A stretch of 64,000 bases of DNA, taken from contig CP142451.1 in NCBI GenBank assembly GCA_038049695.1, positions 71,316,001 through 71,380,000 on the forward strand, given 5' to 3'. The translations under genes and the position numbers were made by a program. The notes beneath the pieces are model-generated. The model did not search any database, was not told where the DNA came from, and worked only from the letters and a program-made list of their open reading frames with translations. Positions 44,820 through 56,089 of the stretch are shown here, piece after piece; within the stretch, counting starts at the first letter, position 1; each line of letters opens with the position of its first letter. The stretch is from Cinnamomum chago. Lineage: Eukaryota; Streptophyta; Magnoliopsida; Laurales; Lauraceae.

Positions 44820-45800
44820 GACCAAGTAGTTGAGTTCGGTTCGGTAACCGGAACTGAGTGACTATTGGATAAGAGTAATTTTGGTTCTTTCAACCAAAAG
44901 TAACTTAGGCTAGTCAAACTTGGTTCAACAACCGGAATTCAAATTGCGTTGAAGTTTGAATAACTTTGAGAAGTACCTGCACCTTTAAAGGAAGAAAACT
45001 CATAGCTGGTTCCGCAAACAAACTAGGTTCTCAGAGGAGGCGATCAGGTCCTTCCAATGCATAGCTGGTTTCATAACCGAACTAGGATAGCCGCCGAGTT
45101 CCTTAACTTGGCGTGTTGCTTCACTTGCTCCCATGATGGATGGTTCCGTAACCAAGCCGTGGTCTCTTCCAAGTTGGTGTTGTCACCGAGCTGAGACCTT
45201 TGTCGAGTTCCATAACTGCGACACTTTGCAGCTGGTTGCGTAACCGAGCTGTAGTCTCTTCTGTGCTGGTTCTGTCATCGGGCTGAGACTTTTGTCGAGT
45301 TCCATAACTGCGACGCTTTGCAGCTAGTTCTGTAACCGAGCTGTGATCTCTTCCATGCTGGTGCTGTCACAGAGCTGAGACTTTTGTCGAGTTCCATAAC
45401 TGCGATGCTTTGCCGCTGGTTCTTTATTCGAGCTGTGGTCTCTTCCATACTGGTGATGTCACCGAGCTGAGACCTTTGTCAAGTTCCATAATTGCGACGC
45501 TTTGCAGTTGGTTCCGTAACCGAGCTATAGTCTCTTCTGCGCAGGTGCTGTCACCGACCTAAGACCTTTATCGAGTTCCATAACTGCGACGCTTTGCAGC
45601 TGGTTCTGTAACCAAGTTGTGGTCTCTTCCATGCTGGTGTTGTCACCGAGCTGAGACCTTTATCGAGTTCCATAATTGCGACGCTTTGCAGCTGTTTCTG
45701 TAACTGAGCTGTAATCTCTCCTATGCTGGTGATGTCACCGAGCTGAGTCCTTTGCCAAGTTCCATAACTGCGGCGAGGGAACAGAGTTGTTGTCGTAAGT
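44820..45800. repeat. Tat-B tandem repeats, unit about 95 bp
   Basis: About seven head-to-tail units hold GTCGAGTTCCATAACTGCGA, then CGCTTTGCAGCTGGTT, then GTAACCGAGCTGTGGTCTCT, then CATGCTGGTGCTGTCACCGA. The best part is 45180-45780. The unit shares the words GAGTTC-TAAC and TAACCGAGCT with Tat-A's array, but its length and order differ. Confidence 0.8.
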
Positions 45801-46142
45801 GAAGTTGTCCGGGCCATCGCTTATGCTCTCACCGAGGCCGTTGCGGGAGCTATGTAAGTCGATTTTGGTGTTGTCACCGAGGCCCGACGTCAAAGCTGTG
45901 TAACAGAGACTGGTGCTGTCACCGAGGCCACTGCTGAAAGCTATCAAGGTTGAGATTGTCCGAGCAGCTGGTGCTACCACCAAGGCCGCTGCGGGAGCTA
46001 TCAAATGAAGGAGCTAGGTTGTGGCTGGTGCTGTCATCGGGGCTGCAGCTAAAGCTCTTGTTGGGTTACGCTTCTGCCTGAGTCGTGGCTGGTGACATTG
46101 CAGAGGCCACTGCCGGAGGTGTCGCGATTGGAGTTGTCCGGG

Positions 46143-46740
46143 CTATGGCTGGCGGACTCGAGGATGAAGATTGCATGGCGAGTCAAGGAACCGTTTCCGT
46201 GACCGCCATTCTCTACCGGGGGATGGGCCCCGCCAGAGATTGAAGCTCAGGTGAGCTTGAGTTCGAGGTTTGCCTTGGTTCGCCCTGTCGATCAGTGCTT
46301 TCACGGTGAGTATGGGGATCCGAAGGAGGTTCTTTCGAAGCTTGCTGGCTGGCAGCGAAGTTTGCTCGAAAGAAGCGAGGGCCACGGCTGCGGGCCTTGG
46401 TATCAACAAGGGATGGATCTTCATCATTGTTGCGACCCACTTGGTGGAGGAGATGACGAGACCCGGCTGCTGCTGGAACTTTCGCTCCGTAGGGGAGTCT
46501 CCAGCAGGACAACGCTCTGTTGGGGGTGCTCCAGTGGAGGAGTGCTCTGTTGAGGAGGTGCTCTCACCTCCTTTGCTGATGAACCTATCTGAGTTACAAG
46601 TCATCCCGCGCCTAATGCATCAGACTTTCCCTGGAACTGGTTCGACAGGGAGTCGTCAGTGATGGTGGTTGGGCTTTGCAAATCCTTTGCCGCTGCTAGA
46701 GGCATGGCTTTGTCGATCACTTTCCCACAGACGACGCCAA
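46143..46740 (-). pseudogene. Tat-B leader and gag start, degraded
   Basis: The minus strand from 46740 begins with a TGGCGTCGTCTGTGGGAA primer-like site. A frame from 46604 downward encodes about 150 residues (CNSDRFISKGGES and ASFEQTSLPASKL). I see no gag core in it. By position it is the beginning of gag joined to repeat DNA by deletion. Confidence 0.5.
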
Positions 46741-46741
46741 T

Positions 46742-47569
46742 TGCGAGTGCCTAAAAGCTAAGGACTCAGTTTGGATTAGTGTGAGACTAGTAATTCGCTA
46801 TTTAAGCTTTTTTGGGGGAGATAGATGGCCTTTGGACCTAAAAAGAAAGGAGAAATAGAGATCAGAGACCCTAGCTGCCGTCAGCCGAAGGCTCTCCGAT
46901 GCCTGAGTTAGTGTCATCACTGAACAAAGGATGGAGATGAGAGGCAAGTATGCTCTTCTGCCGGGCATTCTGTAACGTGCTATGCAGTGTATGGTATGGT
47001 GCAATGATGCGTATATTTGCGTGTTCTTATGTACCTTAGAAGGGATTAAGATCCCTCTATATGTAGAGATTTCACCTGGCGCATCCTTAGTGGGGGTAGG
47101 TGGAGAAACCGTCAGGTCGAATCAAGAGATGACCCCTGGCATTAATATGGATGTGATTGATCAAGGAGACACCTAACCACTTATCCGGCGCCTGTCTTGT
47201 TTGTCAGCACGTTCTGCAACATAGCCGTAACTTCATGGAAGTACAATGATGGCCTAGTACCCATCCGTATGGACGGACCGAGCTGAGGATGGTACTGAGG
47301 CCGGGTTCGGATGCATCCTGGCACTATTGCCGAGGTGCCTTATACTGAGACTGAGATGAGCCTAGTCAGTACTTTTACCGAGACTGGCTCAAGCTTGGCG
47401 CAAGCTGGCACTGCTTGTCGAGCTGAGATGAGATGTCTAGCTGGTAATGTTACCGAACTAGATGGATCTTGGTACTGTGGCCGAACTTGGATACCGAGAT
47501 TGGGATGCACTGAGCCGGTACCGCTACCGAGATCAATGTAATCTTACTTTTAGGAAAACACCCCACACA
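46742..47569 (-). repeat. Tat-B 5' LTR
   Basis: The 828-bp LTR starts TGCGAGTGCCTAAAAG and ends ACCCCACACA. It contains about 33 bp near 46790-46825 not found in the 3' copy. Confidence 0.85.
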
Positions 47570-47838
47570 CAAATCTGCACCAATAACAGTAGTGGGAAAT
47601 GCATAGGAAGAGATGAAACAGAGACAAACACAAGCAGGTGAAAAGGGTTGCTTTGTAACAAAGAAAGGTGCTTCCTTTACATGTCTCGTGTGCACGCTCA
47701 AATAATGAATAAGAGGATAAGCAAAAGAAGATGAAAAGAGGATGAAAACCCATGAAGGAAATTTGGTTTTTGGAGAAAGGCCATTGCTTTTTGCATGGGG
47801 GCAGAATGAGACGAGAAGAGCATTGACATGTTATTCAT
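47570..47838 (-). pseudogene. ABCC transporter pseudogene, block A: N-terminus
   Basis: An ATG at 47838 opens MNNMSMLFSSHSAPMQ and continues NFLHGFSSSFHLLLLILLFI, matching the membrane-entering N-terminus of ABCC3-like proteins (FLHGFS). A TGA follows. In the next frame the strand encodes CYKATLFTCLCLSLFHLFLC and ISHYCYWCRF, the next TMD0 helix with the YWY-type end. The block stops at the CAAAT duplication of Tat-B and continues in block B. It marks the 5' end of the broken gene. Confidence 0.8.
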
Positions 47839-48187
47839 TGCACTGTGAAGAACCCTCCACTTTTAAAATGGGTGGGTTTCTTTGTTAGCAGAAAAGATGA
47901 GTGGAGTTTGCAGATTGAAGCATGAACTAGAAGTGACGTTGAGAGAGAGAGAGAGTGAGAGTCAAAAAAGGGTTGTGGCTTCATTGGAGGGGAGTGCAGA
48001 TTGATTAATAGACAACCCAACGACCGAAGAAGACCTGAGAGGAATTGAAATAAGTGAAGGCACAATCCAAAGCCAAACTATTCCGAAGCCTCGGTTTTCT
48101 CACCCAACAACCCCATTTTTCGATTCCTTTGCATGTGCTTGTCTTTTCCCTTGTACACTGTCGGGGTAGCTGGCGGTTTTATATATA
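47839..48187. other. 5' flank of the ABCC pseudogene
   Basis: The stretch contains a short GA microsatellite at about 47940-47960 and no coding signal. Whatever promoter the ABCC gene had would lie here. The MULE-like element starts at its right edge. Confidence 0.4.
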
Positions 48188-48548
48188 GAGATAATTAGCG
48201 AAAGGTCCCTCATATAGGACTTGTAAGGCCTTTAGTCCATCAACTTTTCTTTTAAGGCCTGTAGTCCATGCAGTTGGACATATTTCGGTGAGAGATCCCT
48301 AGATATAATTCTCATGACTAATTTACCCTTTCATCTGTTTTAGGCATAAAATTTTGAAATTTCAAATTTCAAATTTTGTATTATCCCTCTTCTTCTTCAA
48401 CCCAGAGTCTTAGGTCGTCAGATTGGATCTTAAAGGGGCTAAGTTCAAATCAACTGCTTCATCAGAGAAGCAGAGAGAATGAGATCATTTGATCTCCAGA
48501 GGGCCATACAAATCAGAGATTAGTTGATCCAGACCGTCATTCTGGATT

Positions 48549-49350
48549 GCAGACCGGAATAGAGGATCTGTGTTCGTCGTTGACAGAAAAGGAGACCGGT
48601 TATCGAAGAGGACCTGGACGCTGGTTGCAGATTCTGTTGAGACAGAACCAGAAAATAGTAGAAGACGGAGGATCTCTGTTAGTTCTCTTCGTAGGAGAAG
48701 ATTGGAGGTTCTCCGGATTCAGTCTCCCCTCATCGGAGAAGACAAGAAATCTGCTGCTGTTTGTTTTTTGTAGTGCCCGGAGAAGTTAGAAACAAAGGTT
48801 GCAGGCGCATCGGGTTCACCGTCGCTGGAGTACAACCATGTTGTCGTTGCGGCCACAGGCTGTCTCCATCACCACTACTGCCACCCAGATGTCACGCCAT
48901 CGTCACTGATTGATCGGTGGGCCACATTGAGGCTTTTTGTGATTCAAGGTTTTCATAACGAAAGGACCGTTGTAGTTGGGTTCTATCATTCCGGATTGTA
49001 GACCGGAATAGAGGATCTGTATTCGTCGTTGACAGAGAATGAGACCGGATATCGAAGAGGACCCAGACGCTGTTGCAGATTTTGTTGAAACAGATCCAGA
49101 AAATCGTAGAAGACGGAGGATCTTTGTTAGTTCTCTTCGCATGAAAAGATCGAAGGTGCTCCGGATTCAGTCTCCCTTCATCGGAGAAGACAAGAAATCT
49201 ACTGCTGTTTGTTTTTTAAAGTGCCCGGAGAAGTTAGAAACAGAGGTTGCAAGCGCATCGGGTTCACCGTCGCCGGAGTGCAACTGTGTTGTCGCTGTGG
49301 CCGCAGGCCGTCTCCGTCGCCACTACTGCCACCCCGATGTCGCACCATCG
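48549..49350 (+). repeat. 449-bp direct duplication inside MULE-1
   Basis: GACCGGAATAGAGGATCTGT begins at 48552 and again at 49001. About 350 bp after each start agree closely, through GACGGAGGATCT, TGCCCGGAGAAGTTAGAAAC and CATCGGGTTCACCGTCGC. Frames over it (such as 48547-48789 and 49039-49479) are shifted between the copies and show no known domain, so no gene is called. The GC content is clearly higher than in the rest of the element, which would fit captured host DNA. Confidence 0.75.
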
Positions 49351-49682
49351 TTAGAGAAAAGAGCAAGGCAGCAAGGCTGCCTTCCTCTTCTGGTTGCAGA
49401 GACTGTAGCCATGCTGTGTATGGGGAAGGAGACCTGGGCAACCCAAGCCAGGCTTATTACAGGTCGAGGTTCGGGTTAGGTTGACCTGATACACAGCATT
49501 ACCTAGTTCCAGCCATAGCAGCAGTCCGGGTGTTCTCATCAGGCGACCACAGAGATGGGGGTTTGATCGATCGAGAATGAGGAAAGCCTGCAGGTGTCGT
49601 TGTAGCTGCCACTGTAGTTTTCTATTCGTTGTCAAACGTAGCGCAACATCGCTAGAGAAGGAAGGCAGCAGGGCTGTTATAT

Positions 49683-50830
49683 CATTTTTAAAAAATCTAT
49701 ATGAGTTTTTATGAACTTTATCTCAGTTTTTGTGAAATTTATCTAAGTTTTTGTCAAGTTTATCTAAGTTTTTAACAAATTTATATGAGTTTTTGACAAA
49801 TTTATCTGAGTTTTTGTCAAGTTTATCTAAGTTTTTGTCAAGTTTATCTAAGTTTTTAACAAATTTATATGAGTTTCTGTCAAATTTATCTGAGTTTTGA
49901 TTTTTTGTAAAAATTTATTTCAATTTTGCGACTATTTTTCTGAGTTCTAAAACAAATTTATTTGTGTTCTAGATAAATTTATCAAAGTTTTTTGCTATTT
50001 ATCTGAGTTCAGTACAAATTTATCTGAGTTTTGAACAAATCTATCTAAGTTTTTTGAAAAATTTATTTGAATTTTTGAAAAATATAGCCGAGTTTCTGAC
50101 AAATTCATCTCCATTTTGAAAATTTTAACTAGGTTTTTGAACGAGTCTTTCTGTGTTTTTGGAAAATTTATTTGTATTTTTTTAGATCTATTTGTGTTTT
50201 TGAATTTTATTTGTGTCTTTTGAAAATTATTTCTATTTTCTGAAATAAATTTAACTGAGTTTTGACAAAAATACCTGATTTTTTGGAAAATTTTTCTAAA
50301 ATTTGGTTTGAAATTTATTTGTGTCTTTTGCATTTTATTTACATTTTTTGAAATTTTTTTGAATCTTTTAAATTTTATTTGGATATTTTGAAATTGATCT
50401 TCATCTTTTGAAATTTTTTTATTATTTTTTTGAAATTTATTTGGATCTTTTCAGATTTATTTGTGTCTTTTTAAATTTCTCTGTTTTCCTGTGAAATTAT
50501 TGCTTTTTTTAAAATTATTTCATTTTTTAATTTTATTTACGTCTTTTGAATTTTTTCATTTTTTGAAATTATTTCTTTTTTAATTTTATTTAAGTCTTTT
50601 GAATTTTTTGCGTTTTTTGAAATTATTGCTTTTTTTGAAAATTTGAAATTATTGGATTTTTTGAAATTATTGCCTTTATTTACGTCTTTTTAAAATTTAT
50701 TGCGTTTTATGAAATTATTACGTTTTTTAAATTTTACTTGCGTTTTTTAATTTTACTTATGTTATTTTGAAATTTATTTGTGTTTTCTTAAAATTTATTT
50801 GAAAATTTCATTAATGGGATTTCATTAATC
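49683..50830 (+). repeat. Long AT-rich degenerate repeat
   Basis: Units such as TTTATCTAAGTTTTTGTCAA (first half) and TTTGAAATTATTGCTTTTT or TTATTTGTGTCTTTTGAA (second half) run for over 1.1 kb. The first half has about 30-bp spacing; the second is more mixed. The window start (1-150) carries the same words inverted. Confidence 0.75.
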
Positions 50831-51030
50831 GTGACTAACTAATGGTAGTTGACCATTATTAATGGCATATCCCACTAATTATGGGATATGATTTTGAAGT
50901 AAGGGTAAATTAGACATTTTAGGTCTGCAAATTTGAAAAAATGACCTATCACACTATGAAAAAAATTATAGATTTAAGGCAATAAAGTGAAATGTTCAGG
51001 GACCCATCGCCGAATCCCCCTTATATATGA

Positions 51031-54000
51031 GTATTTTACAAAGAGGCCTCTCTATTTTTATAAAACCTCAAAAAAGCTTTTATATTTTATATTTTAATTA
51101 AAATCCCCCTTGACTAACAGTCAAAACCATAATAGTATGTAACTACTTCTTATCTATGACTCCCTCTTCGTTTTTGACTGATTTACCCTTGAGAAAAAAC
51201 CTAAATGAATTATTCATTGAGTTAATAGTAAAAGACATTTTTACCCATATGAACTCAACCCAAAAACAAAGAGACAACTAGGAGCAGGGATTGATTAAAC
51301 AGGCTACTATGGTCAGCCCACACCCAGCATGTTATTGACCAGGATAAATCTGATATTTTTCTAGTTATGGGGCCCCATTTCCTAAAGGGGTTTAAATTGT
51401 TCGTGGGCCCTACTTAAGAAAACTCAAGAAGATATTGGTCGACGAAATTTTTTAGTTTTAATGGGTAAAAGCAACAAGTGAGAAATATGATGGCACTTTA
51501 ATGCAAGGGATCATGATATCACATATGTTGGAATATAGGTGGGCCTTCCAGACAGGTTTCAAAACTTTTGACCCACTTAATGCAGGGATCAATTGTCTAG
51601 AATGCAACAAACCCAATCCAGGATGCAATTCCTCAAAACTCATAGTCATGTACAGCAACATATACTATATAAAAGATAGAAATAAGCACATAAACATGCA
51701 AGCACGAAATCTACAGCATACAAGGATGCAGATATACCTTTGGAGCTTTGTTGTGCTCTTATGGAGGATTTGAGTTCTTTACTTTGATGATGAACAACTT
51801 CACAATCCAATTCAGAATCTTCAACTCCTTTTGATCTTCCACGCTATGTCCCGTATTAGATCTCTTTTCTCAAGAAGATGGTGGAATCCTCAAGAGAAAA
51901 CCCTACTAGTAACTCTAAGGAACCAAAGGTGAAAGAGAGGGGAACTTTGAGAGGAAGATGACTTGTACAACTCTTGCACAAGGGGGCTGAAAGTGCTCTA
52001 TGGATTATGCACGAATTTGAGAGGATTATTCCTCTATTTATAGCCCTCCATAACTCCTCTTTTCCTATTTGAAATAGAAGTTTAACTCCCACTACAAATT
52101 AGTAAACATCTCCCTTACTTATTGCCATAGAAGTCTCACTTCCACAACTATTAGTAACTTTCTCCTTTCTAATTAAAATAGAAGTCCTACTTCCATTAAT
52201 AATTAGTAGCTTACCATTACCACTATTAGAAGTCTCACTTCAAATAGAAATAGTAACCTTCCTTTTAGAGTTCAAGTAGAATTAGTATCTTTCTAATAAA
52301 TTGGGCTAGCGTGGGGACCACTAGGGATTCCTTAGAAAGCTGGCTCCAACTGGGACATGCGACCCCACATCTCATGTGCAATCCGGGCCCACAGTTAATT
52401 GCAAATAACTCTACTATAAAAATGCAATTGCACTCCAGTCTTAGGAATATATTTCAATGAAGACCCTAAACTTCCACAGTACCACAAGTAGGCCCCTCCA
52501 TCTATATCCATGGATCAAATGGACCTGTCCACCAAATTAGATCCATATCTTATTATCCTTGAGCCCCAATTAATTATAATGATCATTTGGTACCGATCCA
52601 ATTAACTCTTAATCGGAATGGGTGCGCACTTACCAATGATATATCCATTAATTGGCACAAGGGGATATTAAAGATAGATTCCATCTTGACCATTGAATGT
52701 TCCCACAACTCTACTATCAAGTACCCAAATCACCGAGGTGTTGACCTACAATTGGCCTCACTCATTGGTGACTCAAAGCAAATGAATAGATAGAAACTTG
52801 AGTTCATTAATGTCTCAAGATTATGAGCCTATTGCTAGGGAATTATGAGAGCAGACCTTAAAATAAAGACAGTGTATATAAGGTGCTTCTCATGGTCCTT
52901 CAATACATCCAATGTACCAGCATCATGATCCAGAATCTTACATTCTGATGATCGAGATAAATCACACTATCTCATAGTGATCAAAATGTTGCAACCTTGT
53001 CAGATGAGGTGTCCAATCTCATCACTGGTTGTGAAGATATTTAAGTATAAGATTTGTAATACATATCTCCTATATGTGGATCTCATCCATACACATGTAT
53101 TACATCTAGTATACTTGTGGACTCCGGTTCATCTCATGAACCATTATGTCATTTGTATTAGTTATGTGCAAGTATATAAAACACCATTCATCTCATGAAA
53201 GGAAAAGCATGAATTGTATTGATAAATAAAGAAATTAATCAATTTATTACATCATATACCCTTGGTATTGAGACCATAAACTAACAATCTCCCACTTGGG
53301 CTCAATGCCAATCAGGATTGCATCTCATGCCCATCCTGTCTACATGCTGCTCAAAAACCTTGGTGGTCAAAGGCTTAGTAAATGGATCTGCCAGATTGTC
53401 CGCAGAGGCTATCTTGGTAATTGCAATATCACCTCTCTGCACAATCTCTCTGACCAAATGATACTTCCTCTGTACGTGCTTTTGGCTTTTATGGTTCCTT
53501 GGTTCCTTGGACTGAGCGACCGCCCCGCTGCTGTCACAGTAAACTGTGAGCGGCTGTCGTGCCAAAGGTACCACTCCAAGTTCCAAAGGTACCACTCCAA
53601 GCAACAAGTGAGAAATAAGATGGCACTTTAATGCAAGGGATCATGATGTCACATCATGTCTCAAAAACCCCAATCGAATTCTAGTCACGAATTTTAGTAA
53701 AGAAACAAGCCCTAAGTGGATCCAAGTCCCCACCATTAAACTCGCTATTGATGATTTAATCATCAAATTAAATGGATCGTGTCTAATGGCCCTGTGGATA
53801 TTTATATTAAGTAGTTTTCTTTTGGCATTTTCCTGGGCTTTACCTACATGATGAGTACACCCGACTCTATGCATTGGTAGTAGTGGGCCCACCATATGAC
53901 CATGCTAAAAAGTCCACTCGAGTTCAAGGCTTGCATGTGCATGCTTTTTCGTCAATTTTTCTCTTCAATGGGTCCCACCTACAATCTATACTGGTCCAGC

Positions 54001-54268
54001 TAACGCCTGATGTCAACCCTACATGTCCATCCATATCTTCAATCAGTCTCTTTATTTTAGTGATGGATCTATATGGGTAAGTTTCTTCGAGAGATTTCTC
54101 TCTCTCAAGGGTAAATCGGTCAAAGATTAAAAAAATAGAAGGGAGAAATGAAACCGTTACTATTTGGATAGCTTGACTGCCAGTCAAAGGGGGTTTTAGT
54201 AAAAGTAAAAAAAATATAGGAGCCTTTTAGAGGTTTTAGAAAAATACAGGGGTCTTTTTCTAAAATAC
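51031..54268. mobile_element. Second Mutator-like element (MULE-2) with a copia fragment inside
   Basis: Left: GTATTTTACAAAGAGGCCTC then TCTATTTTTATAAAACCTC. Right inverted: GTATTTTAGAAAAAGACCCC then TGTATTTTTCTAAAACCTC. Similarity continues over about 170 bp, through CCCCCTTGACTRNCAGTCAA to GATTTACCCTTGAGA. Such long terminal repeats without transposase fit a non-autonomous MULE. TATATATGA at 51022-51030 and TATATATAT at 54269-54277 may be the duplication but are low-complexity. Its left edge touches the right edge of MULE-1. Confidence 0.65.
51526..53608 (-). mobile_element. Ty1-copia 3' fragment: LTR plus end of RNase H
   Basis: The minus strand encodes the end of a copia RNase H at 53607-53302: LTVYCDSSGAVAQSKEPRNH, KHVQRKYHLVREIVQRGD and ADNLADPFTKPL, with the catalytic Asp in CDSSGA. 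A polypurine-like tract (inverted CCAAGTGGGAGAT, 53287-53299) follows, and then an LTR of 1,761 bp (51526-53286) starting TGTTAGTTTATGG and ending ATTCCAACA. The rest of the element is missing. At the truncated end a 19-bp stretch (GGTACCACTCCAAGTTCCA) is doubled. A 54-bp host sequence is repeated on both sides, at 51471-51524 and 53601-53654. Confidence 0.83.
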
Positions 54269-54795
54269 TATATATATATATAGAGAGAGAGAGAGACAAC
54301 ACACTCACATTTAAATTGTTTTCATTGAATATGGATGCGAGGGCCATCACCTTATCTCTCATAGTAAGATGAAAGATGCTCTCATACAGGCATCTCTCAT
54401 ATATATATACATATATATAGATAGATATATATATATATACTTTAAAAAAGGAATAACTCCCTTCTAGTTTCTATGTTTTATGAGTCTCATTTCAGTTGTG
54501 GACAACTCATCAAGAAGCATATATATTTCTTTCCTTTCCCCCTTCTATTATGTTCATCTACTTAGGGCATTAGGTTATGGTAGTGACGCATGAAGTGCAC
54601 CATGCCAAGGGTGCTCTGTTTCTAGTTGTTTGGGTTCGTCCTTCCCTTCCTCAAAATCTTTTTATTTTTAATTTAGGGGATTTTACCAAAAAAAACACAT
54701 TAAATGACCAGTGGGCCAAAAGAAACACTTTAACCGACCGTGCACCAGAACAATCAGTTTGCCTGAAACTGTGTTTTTTTTTTAAGGAGTTTCAA
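54269..54795. other. Intergenic with TA and GA microsatellites
   Basis: TATATATATATA followed by GAGAGAGAGAGA lies at 54269-54296, and another AT/ATAC/ATAG run lies at 54396-54440. No gene is recognised before the next transposon end. Confidence 0.6.
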
Positions 54796-54839
54796 CTAGC
54801 GTCCCTAGGAACCTTATTTTTATTAATCTAAGGGTCCCT

Positions 54840-56080
54840 AGGGACCCTGCGGCGGACACAAATTAGATTAAAAGAGGTGTTTTGCTCTTGTTTCGATGTC
54901 AGGGCTTCACATGCAGGTTCCTCTGCGGCCATTTCTTCCTCGAAAAACTGTGGTCCCCTCCTACATCTGTTCCAACTGCTGCTCCTGCTCATCGCCCTCC
55001 TACCAACTGTGGTCCCATCCCACACGTCTTTGTCGAAGGTTTCTGGCCTTTTTTGTGTCGTCTGGGCTGGATTGTCTTCAAGGTTGGGTTGTTTGTTTGG
55101 TGGGGAACAATAAAGTGCATTAAAGCCACCTCTTGAAGGTCATTCTCACCTCTTGAAGACCATTAAAGCCACATGCCTTTGTTTGGTGGGGAACATTAAA
55201 GTGCATATGATACTCTGTTTGGGGTAGAGCAATGGAAAGGTGAAGTTTGTATTTTTCCCTAAAACATGATTTTCTACCGTTGATAAACCCTTTTCATAAT
55301 ACCTAGTTGCACGTAACAATTTCTACATGCATCTCATTGTCTTCTTCCCCACAACATCCCATCATAAAAAAAAATAGACACAGAGATTTGAAATCAAAGT
55401 GTTTGTGCTTTCCTTTTCCTTTCCAATATAAATACTTCTGTCATGATAATAATAAGAAATGTTGTATTTTTATCACGACCATTGATCAAAAACCCTTTGG
55501 GCCCTCTCAAGGGAAATAAGAAACCAGATTGCTGACAATTGTGTGATTGATCTAAGATTTTGAAGGTGATTGATATTTGTAGATCTCAAACCCAGTAGCT
55601 AATGACTTGAACCAAATGTTTCAAGCCAAGATAGAGATTGGCATGCAAACATCTTTGATATGATTTTTTATGTTTTTATTTTTCACTGACATTGATGTGA
55701 GAATAATATGGACCAAAAGAAATGTCAGCATACAATTGAATTTTGGGTTTTAGAGAAACTGGTAGATAACATAAAGAAAATGATTTGAAATAAGTTATGT
55801 GATTAGAAAGAACGTAGAGAATCATATATGAAAATAAAATTTTCATTTGATTACCACTTGAGGTTGTAAAAAAAGCAAGATTAATCGAATCAATGTTATC
55901 AGAAATAATTGTACCATTGCTGATGAATAGCCTTACTTACCAGTCAACTTCCAAATGGACTTATGGTATTGAACAAATGTTCCTTTTGCAAATTATATAT
56001 GTTCAGTGAAGCAAGTTTGTTATTACTGATTTAACCAACTAATATGAAATGTTTTAATGTTGCCGTATTCCTTCGGATGT
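54840..56080. other. MULE-3 5' region
   Basis: Open frames at 54877-55136 give Ser/Leu/Cys-rich proteins with no domain. CACCTCTTGAAGRYCATT and TTTGGTGGGGAACA are each repeated within 55090-55200. The rest is A+T-rich, and the transposase promoter is presumably here. Confidence 0.45.
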
Positions 56081-56089
56081 TAATCTCCT

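Larger units (their letters stand above)
43507..47569 (-). mobile_element. Deleted Tat-lineage element (Tat-B)
   Basis: CAAAT flanks it at 43502-43506 and 47570-47574. The right (5') LTR is 46742-47569. The left (3') LTR is truncated at about 44082 and begins TA instead of TG, as expected from a G-to-A change. Only the gag leader, a tandem-repeat block and the last part of the antisense accessory frame lie between them; pol is absent. It is related to Tat-A, as LTR ends and the CCCCACACA terminus agree, but is a distinct subfamily. It lies in the TMD0 part of the ABCC gene. Confidence 0.88.
48188..51020. mobile_element. Mutator-like element without transposase (MULE-1)
   Basis: The left end reads GAGATAATTAGCGAAAGG then TCCCT. 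The right end, inverted, reads GGGGGATTCGGCGATGGG then TCCCT, so about 23 bp match with several changes; similar words continue inward (ACTTTATTGCC and TTGTAAGGCC). TTATATATA at 48179-48187 and TTATATATG at 51021-51029 fit a 9-bp Mutator duplication. Inside are a 449-bp duplication and a long AT-rich repeat, but no transposase. Confidence 0.6.

Noticed and set aside
49995..50333. 112-codon minus-strand frame rich in Asn, Lys and Phe
   Set aside because: It is the translation of the AT-rich degenerate repeat.
54877..55136. Overlapping plus-strand frames before the transposase
   Set aside because: Three frames are open at once in sequence without family motifs or codon pattern, so none is called.
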